DNA from: JBGPLH01 sp041486365 [NCBI: Thermodesulfobacteriota bacterium]
GTDB lineage: Bacteria > JAUYMQ01
NCBI GenBank assembly: GCA_041486365.1
Contig: JBGPLH010000052.1
Coordinates: forward strand, 1-13,568
DNA length: 13,568 bases
Direction: 5' to 3'
Numbering within the stretch: the stretch's first letter is position 1; every line of letters begins with the position of its first letter. Positions 1-6,220 of the stretch are shown here, one piece after another. The notes below the pieces were generated by a model, which did not search any database, had not been told where the DNA came from, and worked only from the letters and a program-made list of their open reading frames with translations. The translations under genes were made by a program, and so were the position numbers.

Positions 1-1
1 C

Positions 2-1699
2 CTGTCGAGCTGGACCCGCGAAGGCCCGGCGGCCGCCCTCTTCGGCGGCCTGGCGGGCGCAATCGCCTCGCTATCGTTCTGGTTCGTGACCGATGGGGCG
101 GTGATGGTCGCGCTCATCTGCGCGCTGGCCACCTGGGAGGCTGTTCGCGGAAGGTTCAGAGGGGCGCGCCCCGCCGGGCTCTCATCGGTCGGGGCCGCGG
201 CGCTCACCCTCCTCGCGCTCACCGCAACGACCCCCGGGGGGCTCACCGGCGGGATGACCTATCTGGCCCTCTCGCCGTTCCAGGCGCACCTGGCCGTGGC
301 CGGCGCCGGCATGGCCCTGGCCCTGATCGTCGGGGCATGGCGGGGGATCGGTCCGGGCAAGAGGGCGATGGGCGTCGTCGGCGGGGCTGCGCTCGCTGCG
401 GTCGCGCTGGCCCACGGAGGCACGGCGCTGCTCGATCCCTTCAGAGGCGCGGGCGTTTTCGTCGGGCGGACCGAGGGGCTCTGGCTGACGGTTCGTGAGA
501 GCAGGCCGCTGTGGGAGCAGCCCTGGCAAAAGATCGTCCTGGGCCTGTCTCCGCTCGGCGTGATGCTTCCCGCGGTTCTGCTGGTCGCGGCGATCCGCGA
601 TCGTCACAGGCCTTCGGGCATGGCCGCCCTTCTGGGGGCCGCGGTGCTCGCGCTGGGCGTCGTCCAGATCCGCTTCCTCGTTATCGGCGGCGTGGGGATG
701 GCCTACGCCGCAGGATGGCTGGCGGCCCGGGCGTGGGAGGCAGCGTCGGATCGCCCGAGGCCGGGGCTTCTTCGGGGGGCGGCGCTCGGGGTGCTGCTCG
801 CGGGGATCGTCCCGGCAACTCTCCTGGTGTTCCTGTCCAGCGCTTCCATCCGCGAACTGGCGTCACCCGCCGAGGACCTGGCACTGGCGGAGGTCCTGCG
901 CGCCCGGCGACAGATCGAGGGGGGGCTCGAGCAGGCCCGGCCGGCGCTTGACTGGGGCGTGGCCGCGCGCTGGGACGTGGGGCACCTGCTCATCTACCGG
1001 AGCGAGGCACCCGTGGTGGCATGTCCCTTCGGCCTGGGCCCGACCCATGCCGAGGGTGTTCAGCGCGTGGTGAAGCTGGCCCTCTCGGACAGCGACGCAG
1101 CGGCCGGCGATCTCTGTCGCCGTCTCCGTGTGCGCTACGTGGCGACCTCCGACCCCTTCACGCGGATTGTCGACGACGCACTCACGGCGGGCGTGCCACC
1201 AAGCCGGTACGTCCTCGCCTACAACGGCCCAAAGGGACAGATCGAATACACGATCAACTTCCTCCGGACGACCGCCTTCCGTCTCCACGCGCTCGATGGG
1301 GCCCTCCTCTCGTTGCCCGGGATGGAAATCCCGGCCATGCCGTCGTTCCGTCTCGTCTGGGAATCCAGGGAGACCATTCCGATGGTTCCGGTGGCCGGAC
1401 TTCCCGCCGGCCCGCGCCCGTCGAGCAACAAGCTCTTCGAGGTGGTGAAGGGCGCGCAGGTGGAGGGGACGTGCGTTGCCGGACAGGCCGTGGGTCTTCG
1501 AGTTGCCGTGAGGACGAACCGGGGCCGAATGATCGACTGGCGCAACCGGACGCCCTGCACGGCTCCCGGTCGTTACGCGATTCGCACGCCCTATGCATCC
1601 CCGGCCGTCAAGGTGGCTCAGGAAGGAAGGCAGAAGACGCTCGCGATCACGGAGGCGCAGGTCCTGCGAGGCGATGCGGTCACGGCGGACCTGCGGTAG
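2..1699 (+). CDS. STT3/AglB/PglB-like oligosaccharyltransferase (GT66-like), 5' end missing
   Basis: The reading frame is open from base 2, so the gene continues beyond the left edge; the GTG at 86 is only an internal start candidate. The visible 565 residues hold several hydrophobic helices followed by a soluble C-terminal domain. Three landmarks place it in the STT3 family, which moves lipid-linked glycans onto asparagine on the outer face of the membrane. They are a TVRE segment at about 488-499, matching the TIXE loop motif; ARWDVGH at about 968-985 followed by PVVACPFG, a diverged form of the WWDYG region; and a C-terminal stretch KLFEVVKGAQVEG with TNRGR and PYA, as in archaeal AglB. 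The first W and the Y of WWDYG are changed here to R and V. The N-terminal part, with the metal-binding DXD loop, is outside the window, so activity cannot be judged. An STT3-like enzyme with another acceptor is possible. Confidence 0.72.
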   Translation: MSSWTREGPAAALFGGLAGAIASLSFWFVTDGAVMVALICALATWEAVRGRFRGARPAGLSSVGAAALTLLALTATTPGGLTGGMTYLALSPFQAHLAVAGAGMALALIVGAWRGIGPGKRAMGVVGGAALAAVALAHGGTALLDPFRGAGVFVGRTEGLWLTVRESRPLWEQPWQKIVLGLSPLGVMLPAVLLVAAIRDRHRPSGMAALLGAAVLALGVVQIRFLVIGGVGMAYAAGWLAARAWEAASDRPRPGLLRGAALGVLLAGIVPATLLVFLSSASIRELASPAEDLALAEVLRARRQIEGGLEQARPALDWGVAARWDVGHLLIYRSEAPVVACPFGLGPTHAEGVQRVVKLALSDSDAAAGDLCRRLRVRYVATSDPFTRIVDDALTAGVPPSRYVLAYNGPKGQIEYTINFLRTTAFRLHALDGALLSLPGMEIPAMPSFRLVWESRETIPMVPVAGLPAGPRPSSNKLFEVVKGAQVEGTCVAGQAVGLRVAVRTNRGRMIDWRNRTPCTAPGRYAIRTPYASPAVKVAQEGRQKTLAITEAQVLRGDAVTADLR

Positions 1700-2558
1700 G
1701 ACGCGCGGCGAGCCTGCGGCGGATCCAGGGGATGCCGATCGCGAGGCCCGCGGCGGAGATGGCGAGGGAGACCCCATGCGATGTCGGGGACGGCGAGAAG
1801 GGGATGATCGCGGGGGCGATGGTGCCGAACAGGTTGTTCGCGACGTGGCAGGCGATCGCGGGCCGGATGCTGCGGGTCCATTCGGTGATCGCGCCCAGGT
1901 AGAGCCCGAGGAGGACCGCCATGGGCCCCTGCACCGCGTCCATGTGCGCCGCGCCGAAGAGGATCGACGCGGCCAGGACGCCGCGCATCACGCCGATCCG
2001 CCCGGTGAGCCCCGTCTGGATGAATCCGCGGAAGAGCATCTCCTCCATCGTCCCCACGCCCACCCCGACGAGCACGCCCGCGGCGGCCAGATCGACGGCG
2101 CTCGCGCCCTGGAAGAGATCGCGCAGGAGGCCGAGCGCGCCGTACTCGCCCAGCCCCGCGAGGTGCACCGCCGCATCCAGGCCGTGGCTCAGGAGGATCA
2201 TGCAGCCGATCATCGCGGCGAGGACCTCAGGCTGCGTACCGGACGGTCCGAGGCGCAGCCGCTCGCGGGCGGGAAGGCCCGAGAGCCGCACGCCCGTGAC
2301 CAGCACGAGGGCCTCGGCCAGGATGACGCCGGCCATGGCCGCGAGCGCGCCGGGCATCGTCTGGGCCGCGCGCCAGAGGGCCTCCCGCGAGCCGAAGGCC
2401 GCCGGCCCCTCGCGCGCCGCGGCCACCCAGCGAACGGCGATCTCGGAGAAGAGGAGCCCGAGGGTGATGGTGGCGATGAATGCCCCGAGCGCCTCGCGGA
2501 GGGGGCGGTGCGGCGGGCCGGCCGGAATCTCGGGTGCGGTCTCGGGAAGCGGCTCCAT
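1680..2558 (-). CDS. CPBP-family intramembrane metalloprotease (Abi/CAAX-like)
   Basis: A 292-residue polytopic membrane protein with all three signature motifs of the CPBP (Rce1/Abi) family. They are EExxxR at residues 172-177 (EEMLFR), FxxxH at 201-205 (FGAAH) and HxxxN at 238-242 (HVANN). These residues form the active site inside the membrane in Rce1-type proteases. About seven to eight hydrophobic segments surround them. The frame stays open well upstream, but the ATG at 2558 is chosen because it overlaps the stop of the preceding gene in TGATG, the usual sign of translational coupling, and because the upstream extension is only the shadow of that gene. The substrate is unknown; bacterial members have been linked to prenyl-protein-like processing, bacteriocin immunity or maturation, and regulated proteolysis. 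Its 3' end overlaps the convergent STT3-like gene by 20 bases. Confidence 0.88.
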   Translation of the reverse strand: MEPLPETAPEIPAGPPHRPLREALGAFIATITLGLLFSEIAVRWVAAAREGPAAFGSREALWRAAQTMPGALAAMAGVILAEALVLVTGVRLSGLPARERLRLGPSGTQPEVLAAMIGCMILLSHGLDAAVHLAGLGEYGALGLLRDLFQGASAVDLAAAGVLVGVGVGTMEEMLFRGFIQTGLTGRIGVMRGVLAASILFGAAHMDAVQGPMAVLLGLYLGAITEWTRSIRPAIACHVANNLFGTIAPAIIPFSPSPTSHGVSLAISAAGLAIGIPWIRRRLAARPTAGPP

Positions 2559-3520
2559 CACACGTGGTTCCGCAGGGCGAGTTCCTTGGGGTGGGGATTG
2601 AGATAGATCTGGTCCCGGAGCCAGGGCACGTCGTGCAGGCGCACGAAATGACGGATCAGCGTGGCGGGGACGATGAGCGGCGTGTAGCCCTTGTGGTAGT
2701 CGCCGATCGATTCCTGAAGCTCGGCTTTCTCCTCCGGCGAGAGCGTCTTCTTGAAGAAGCCCGCCATGTGCTGGAGCACGTTCGCATGGCGCTTGCGGGT
2801 GGCGTGGTGCGCGAGCGCTTCGAAGAAGAGATCCGCGTAACGCCCCGCGAGCTGCGCGGGCGTGAGCGCCTTCGCGCCCGCGACGAGGCGCCCCAGCCCG
2901 GCGGCGTGCGCGGGGCTGTGGGCGAGCAGGATGTACTTGTGGGCCGCGTGGAAGGCCACGAGCTTTCCCCGCGTGAGGCCGCCTTCCAGGAGATCCTGCC
3001 AGCGGCGGTAGCAGAAGACGCGCTCGACGAAGTTCTCGCGCAGGACCGGATCGTTCAGACGCCCCTCTTCCTCCACCGGGAGGTGGGGCATCCGCTCGAG
3101 CAGATGGCGGGCGAAGATGCCGCGGGCCCGGCCCTTCGGTCCGCTCGCCCCGTAGAGCTTCACCCGCTCCATCCCGCAGGAGGGCGAGCGCGCCTTGAGG
3201 ACGTAGCCGGAGAGGCTCATCCCCGCGATGGCGCGCACCCGGGTCCGCGAGAACGACTCCATCGCGCGCGTGTAGTCCTTCCTCGTCTTGTTGCCGATCA
3301 TCCGCGGGCGATCCGCCTCGCCCTCCAGGCGCACCGCTTCCCGGGGGATGCCCATGCCGACCTCCACCTCCGGGCACACGGGGACCCAGGTGAAATAGAG
3401 GCCGAGGAGGTCGTTGACGAAGGGATCGCGTTTGTGCCCGCCGTCGAAGCGGACCTTCCTGCCCAGGAGGCAGGAGGAGATGCCGACGTGAATGGTCCGG
3501 CTGGTGGAAGAACGGCTCAT
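2558..3520 (-). CDS. DUF523 (TudS-like) + DUF1722 (YbgA-like) fusion protein
   Basis: A 320-residue soluble protein with two domains. Residues 10-160 are DUF523, with the motifs SSCLLG, VCPEVEVGMGIPRE and RSPSCG. The three cysteines at 17, 49 and 115 match the three that hold a [4Fe-4S] cluster in TudS, a thiouracil desulfidase of this family. Residues about 185-315 are DUF1722, with FHAAHKYILLAHS and the ending YLNPHPKELALRNHV. Fusions of these two domains are known, often near photolyase genes; none is visible here. The role may be removing sulfur from thiolated bases or another Fe-S reaction, but this is inferred from the family. The ATG at 3520 has GAGG seven bases upstream. Its stop overlaps the start of the CPBP protease gene by one base, so the two are probably made together. 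Confidence 0.88.
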   Translation of the reverse strand: MSRSSTSRTIHVGISSCLLGRKVRFDGGHKRDPFVNDLLGLYFTWVPVCPEVEVGMGIPREAVRLEGEADRPRMIGNKTRKDYTRAMESFSRTRVRAIAGMSLSGYVLKARSPSCGMERVKLYGASGPKGRARGIFARHLLERMPHLPVEEEGRLNDPVLRENFVERVFCYRRWQDLLEGGLTRGKLVAFHAAHKYILLAHSPAHAAGLGRLVAGAKALTPAQLAGRYADLFFEALAHHATRKRHANVLQHMAGFFKKTLSPEEKAELQESIGDYHKGYTPLIVPATLIRHFVRLHDVPWLRDQIYLNPHPKELALRNHV

Positions 3521-3662
3521 GCGAGGGCCTCGGCTCGGCGGACGGCCGGGTTCCCCGCCGTCACGATGCGATAGGAAACACGGCGATCGGCCGTTGGCAA
3601 GTCGTCCGCGCGGGTCTCCGGCGCATGGGAAAAATCGATGGATCGCCCGGAGCGGCGACTGG

Positions 3663-3668
3663 TACTAT
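3663..3668 (+). promoter_or_regulatory. possible extended -10 element of the channel-like gene
   Basis: TGGTACTAT at 3660-3668 resembles an extended -10 (TGn then a TATAAT-like hexamer, 4 of 6 matches). It lies in the 175-bp divergent gap between the DUF523 gene and the + strand membrane pair. No convincing -35 is present at the right distance, so this is only a weak candidate. The start point would be near 3675, which leaves a leader of about 20 bases if translation begins at 3696. Confidence 0.25.
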
Positions 3669-3695
3669 TTTCCGCGGAGGTCCGACGGGGGGGAC

Positions 3696-4118
3696 ATGAG
3701 ACGGTCGCGAGACTCGGTGAGCGGGGGCCGGACCCGGAAGCACGGCTACTGGAGGCTGGAGAGGAGGCAGGAGCCGATGCCGCCGCTCCACCACTTCGCG
3801 CTCCGGATGCTCCTCTACATTGCCATCCCCTTCGCGGCCATCTCCGGGATGCTCCTGATCGGCGTCCTGGGCTACCACCGTGTCGCGGGACTGGGATGGG
3901 TCGACGCGTTGCTGAACGCCTCGATGATCCTGTCGGGGATGGGCCCGGTCGCCGTCATGGAGACCACGGGCGCGAAGGTCTTCGCGTCGCTATATGCGAT
4001 CTTCAGCGGCGTTCTCTTCATCAGCACCGTGGGGTTCCTGTTGAGTCCCGTCGTGCACCGATTCCTCAAGAGGTTCCATCTCGAAGACGAGGATGACTCG
4101 GAAGGAGGGGCTGTATGA
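3696..4118 (+). CDS. small two-helix membrane protein resembling a K+-channel pore (GMG filter)
   Basis: A 140-residue protein of unknown function. From the ATG at 3696 it has a basic N-terminus (YWRLERRQEPMPP), helix 1 at residues 38-60, a short amphipathic stretch WVDALLNASMILSGMGPV at 68-85, helix 2 at about 93-117, and an acidic tail. The order helix, pore-helix-like loop, G-x-G, helix copies that of two-helix potassium channels. GMG sits where GYG lies in KcsA-type filters, and the following TTGAKVFASLYAIFSG segment resembles the start of a channel inner helix. The filter is not canonical, so ion selectivity cannot be claimed. The ATG at 3777 has a better Shine-Dalgarno (AGGAGG, nine bases upstream) and would give 113 residues. 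I prefer 3696 because the YWRLERRQEP segment looks like a conserved juxtamembrane part, but this is uncertain. The gene overlaps the next one by ATGA. Confidence 0.68.
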   Translation: MRRSRDSVSGGRTRKHGYWRLERRQEPMPPLHHFALRMLLYIAIPFAAISGMLLIGVLGYHRVAGLGWVDALLNASMILSGMGPVAVMETTGAKVFASLYAIFSGVLFISTVGFLLSPVVHRFLKRFHLEDEDDSEGGAV

Positions 4119-4654
4119 ACACAGAGGCTGAACGTCCCGCGCCCGTGGAGGCTGCTGCCGGTGGGAGCGAGTGGTCGCAGATCGGAGAGGATGGTCTCTT
4201 CTCCGGCATGATCGGCGCGTTGATCGTGGCCGCCCTGTTCCTGGTCACCGACCTCCTGGGGGGAAGGCCGCTCTACACGCCTTCGCTCCTGGGGAAGGTG
4301 CTCTTCCGCGGTGCGCAGGCCATGGACGATCCGACCATGGTGCCCTCCATGGTCGTGGTGTACACGGGCGTCCACATGGCGACGTTCATCGCGTTCGGGA
4401 TGATCGCCGCCTGGCTCGTCCGCGCGTCCGAGCGCACGCCCGCCATGGGGATCCTGCTGCTCTTCCTGTTCGTGATCTTCGAGGCGAGCTTCATCGTGTT
4501 CAGCCTCGCCGTGGGCGGCGGATTGATCGGCAAGCTCGGCGTGACCGAGGTGATCAGCGCGAACCTGCTCGCCGCCGCGGGGATGTCGGCCTACTTCCTC
4601 GTGCGCCGTCCCCGGGCGAGGCAGAGCCTGGAGAAGAGCTGGGAAGAGGCCTAG
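4115..4654 (+). CDS. four-helix membrane protein of unknown function
   Basis: A 179-residue protein with a soluble N-terminus of about 25 residues. Four hydrophobic helices follow at roughly 27-47, 79-102, 109-133 and 143-163, then a basic and acidic tail. Between helices 1 and 2 lies the motif DLLGGRPLYTPSLLG, which looks like a conserved family signature. I do not recognise a named domain. The start is firm: the ATG at 4115 overlaps the stop of the upstream channel-like gene (ATGA), and AAGGAGG lies at 4102-4108, an ideal distance away. The two proteins are therefore very likely made together and may form one membrane complex. A SURF1 gene lies nearby, but the transposon relic separates them, so a link to respiration is only a guess. 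Confidence 0.8.
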   Translation: MNTEAERPAPVEAAAGGSEWSQIGEDGLFSGMIGALIVAALFLVTDLLGGRPLYTPSLLGKVLFRGAQAMDDPTMVPSMVVVYTGVHMATFIAFGMIAAWLVRASERTPAMGILLLFLFVIFEASFIVFSLAVGGGLIGKLGVTEVISANLLAAAGMSAYFLVRRPRARQSLEKSWEEA

Positions 4655-4666
4655 CGTCTGGCGTCT

Positions 4667-4691
4667 GGGGTCAGGCTTGACTTATTGACTT
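4667..4691 (+). repeat. left terminal inverted repeat (25 bp)
   Basis: This copy starts with GGGGTCAGGCTTGACTTATT and is an exact reverse complement of 5134-5158. After a short unequal gap the similarity resumes with GTTTCCGACC at 4695-4704, matched by its reverse complement at 5115-5124. The original repeat was therefore longer, with a small insertion or deletion near its inner end. Confidence 0.9.
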
Positions 4692-4766
4692 AATGTTTCC
4701 GACCCTCCGGCGCGTCCGCCACGCGCCCTCCTCCGCGAGAATTGATCCCTGCGATGCCGGAGCCGC

Positions 4767-5143
4767 ATGGCTAGAGAACCCCGCATCCATGCGCCGGGGA
4801 CGTTCCATCCCGTCATGCTCCATTGGAGGGGGGCCGAGCCTTCGGGATTACCTGGCTCCTCGATCGAGGAGATCTGCACCTTGACATGCCGGGATATGGG
4901 CGTGAGCGCGGGCGAACTTTCGGGGGCGTGGCGGGCCAGGCGCTTCGTGCGTTGCGGCGCGCAGTGGCTTCGTTGACGTTCGAAAAGGGCTGGGGGACAT
5001 TGGCCGAGCCGGGGCGTCGATTGAGCCGCGACCAAGCGGAGCTTCATAGGGGCGTCGCGCGGTTACAGCGGGAGATCGAGACAGCACAGGAACCGCGCTG
5101 GATGATCGCCCTGTGGTCGGAAACGCTCCGCAAAAGTCAATAA
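4767..5143 (+). pseudogene. remnant of a REP-associated tyrosine (Y1) transposase
   Basis: The ATG at 4767 opens with MAREPRIHAPGTFHPVMLHW, clearly like the usual MARxPRIHxPGALYHVxLRGN start of these transposases. After about 25 residues the frame jumps to SIEEICTLTCRDMGVSAGEL, which resembles the C-terminal helix-turn-helix region. The middle, including the HUH catalytic motif and the tyrosine, is missing, about 190 residues by comparison with usual family length. A frameshift near 4935-4976 moves the rest to another frame, read as RRAVASLTFEKGWGTLAEP and on to LRKSQ. Its TAA stop lies inside the right inverted repeat. The family is inferred from these motifs; the gene cannot make an active enzyme. 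Confidence 0.72.
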
Positions 5144-5158
5144 GTCAAGCCTGACCCC
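5134..5158 (-). repeat. right terminal inverted repeat (25 bp)
   Basis: This is the exact reverse complement of 4667-4691. It also carries the last codons and the TAA stop (5141-5143) of the transposase remnant, as is common where the repeat and the end of the gene coincide. Confidence 0.9.
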
Positions 5159-5159
5159 G

Positions 5160-5300
5160 CTATTCGGACGCGAGATTGGCCAGGTGGTGGCCCAGCATGA
5201 CCACCCCGAACAGCACGCCGCCCCACAGGCCGAGGCTCAGGAGGAAGGTCAGGAACCAGCCGCCTCCCCCGCTCTCACCGTGTATTTCTCCATGCGCCAT
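5160..5300 (-). CDS. 46-residue single-helix membrane protein, unknown function
   Basis: A short gene of 46 residues: MAHGEIHGESGGGGWFLTFL, then a continuous hydrophobic helix to VVMLGHH and the end LANLASE. Residues 15-36 form one transmembrane helix flanked by histidines (3, 7, 38, 39). The ATG at 5300 has GGAGG nine bases upstream (5310-5314). An in-frame ATG at 5309 is too close to that site. A near-consensus promoter lies about 50 bases further upstream. These three signals together make it a real gene rather than a chance frame. Small single-helix proteins are common as accessory subunits of respiratory oxidases, and the divergent neighbour is a SURF1 gene, so such a role is possible but unproven. 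The Y1 element ends two bases from its stop codon. Confidence 0.65.
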   Translation of the reverse strand: MAHGEIHGESGGGGWFLTFLLSLGLWGGVLFGVVMLGHHLANLASE

Positions 5301-5354
5301 CGCGAGCATCCTCCGCTATGAATTGAACGTCCATCCCGGGCGAAAACGGGTCGC

Positions 5355-5383
5355 ATCATAACCCGGGCGCTCCCCCGTGTCAC
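5355..5383 (-). promoter_or_regulatory. sigma70-type promoter of the 46-residue membrane protein gene
   Basis: Read on the minus strand, GTGACA (5383-5378) is followed by 17 bases and TATGAT (5360-5355). Each hexamer matches the consensus at five of six positions with the ideal spacing. Transcription would begin near 5348 and leave a leader of about 48 bases before the ATG at 5300. Identical CCCGGGCG octamers lie at 5335-5342 and 5362-5369, one on each side of the -10. Confidence 0.6.
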
Positions 5384-5412
5384 CCCGCCCCTCCTGCGCT
5401 ACCCTCCGGCCC

Positions 5413-6186
5413 ATGGATTTCCCGGATTCCAGTCAGCCCCTCCGATTCCGCCCGCGTCTCGTGCCGGCGCTCCTCACCCTCCTGGGGCTCGCGATCCTCC
5501 TGAACCTGGGGTTCTGGCAGCTCCGGCGTCTGCACGAGAAGGAGCGCATGATCGCCCTGGCGAAGGAGCGGCTCCGGCTCCCGCCGGCGACGCTCGCGGA
5601 GGCGATGACGCGCCCGGAGGCGTTCGCATGGCGGCGCGTGAGGGCCGCCGGCGTGTACGCGCCGGAGGAAACCATGTTCGTCTTTGAGCGAAGGCCGCCG
5701 CGGGCGGGTGCCCGCGGGAGCCAGGAGGAACCCGGGGGAGACGGTTACCGGGTCCTGACCCCCCTGCGCGCGGAGGGACTGCCCGCCGTGGAGGGGGGCC
5801 CCGCGGCGATCCTCGTGGACCGCGGCTGGATCCACGAGCGCGAGCAGGCGGGGTTTCAGTCGAAGGATCCGCGGCGCGGCCACATAGAGGTGGTCGCGTC
5901 CCTCGTGCCGCTCCCGGATGAGCCTGCGCCGGCACGGTCGAGCTCGAAGCACCGGCTCTTCGTCACGTTCAGGCTGTCGTCGCTGCGGGCGCAGGTTCCG
6001 TTCCCGCTGGTCCCGGCGCTCCTCATGCGCGGCGACGCGCGGGACGGCGATCTCCCCCGGGGCGAGTGGGCGGTACCGCGTATGACTGTGGATCACCGGC
6101 AGTACGCCTGGACCTGGTTTTCGCTGGCCGCGGTCATGGCCGTGATCTTCGTCATCGGGAGCAGGAAACGGGGTCAAGAAGGGTGA
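5413..6186 (+). CDS. SURF1-family cytochrome oxidase assembly protein
   Basis: SURF1 proteins help insert haem a and assemble haem-copper oxidase subunit I in the inner membrane. This copy has 257 residues, a normal length. Helix 1 is at residues 16-36 and is followed by NLGFWQLRRLHEKERMI, the family's opening motif. The periplasmic domain contains AILVDRGWI at 132-140. The C-terminal DHRQYAWTWFSLAA at 227-240 runs into helix 2, which matches the family signature. The ATG at 5413 places helix 1 as in relatives; a GTG at 5377 would add 12 residues but overlaps the opposite promoter. Neither has a clear Shine-Dalgarno. No oxidase subunit or haem A synthase gene lies in the window. The gene is divergent from the 46-residue gene and converges with the HAD gene. 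Confidence 0.9.
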   Translation: MDFPDSSQPLRFRPRLVPALLTLLGLAILLNLGFWQLRRLHEKERMIALAKERLRLPPATLAEAMTRPEAFAWRRVRAAGVYAPEETMFVFERRPPRAGARGSQEEPGGDGYRVLTPLRAEGLPAVEGGPAAILVDRGWIHEREQAGFQSKDPRRGHIEVVASLVPLPDEPAPARSSSKHRLFVTFRLSSLRAQVPFPLVPALLMRGDARDGDLPRGEWAVPRMTVDHRQYAWTWFSLAAVMAVIFVIGSRKRGQEG

Positions 6187-6195
6187 GGGGAGAAC

Positions 6196-6220
6196 GAGGG
6201 GCGATCGGGCGGTCGCCCTC
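6196..6220. terminator. stem-loop between convergent SURF1 and HAD genes
   Basis: GAGGGGCGA and TCGCCCTC can pair as an eight-base stem with one bulged G around an eight-base loop. It lies in the 32-bp gap between two converging genes and could slow polymerase from both sides. No run of T follows on either strand, so it is not a textbook intrinsic terminator. Confidence 0.4.

Larger units (their letters stand above)
4667..5158. mobile_element. 492-bp non-autonomous element derived from a Y1 (REP-associated) transposon
   Basis: The segment is bounded by perfect 25-bp inverted repeats and holds only the start and the end of a Y1 transposase. It begins 13 bases after the stop of the four-helix membrane gene and ends two bases before the stop codon of the 46-residue minus-strand gene (5160-5162). 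No target-site duplication is visible. A 7-base tandem repeat GCGTCTG at 4654-4667 abuts the left end. The element has the form of a MITE-like internal deletion derivative that would need a transposase from elsewhere to move. Confidence 0.75.

Noticed and set aside
1593-2606. A 337-codon + strand frame opposite the CPBP gene
   Set aside because: Composition dominated by R, G, D and E with no motif; the minus strand carries intact CPBP active-site motifs.
2559-3377. N-terminal extension of the CPBP protease frame through the DUF523 gene
   Set aside because: The extension lies entirely over the DUF523-DUF1722 gene in another frame and has a low-complexity G/R/A/P composition; the TGATG start at 2558 explains the protease fully.
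4654-4667. Tandem GCGTCTG as a target-site duplication of the Y1 element
   Set aside because: Both copies are on the left side; no copy follows the right inverted repeat.
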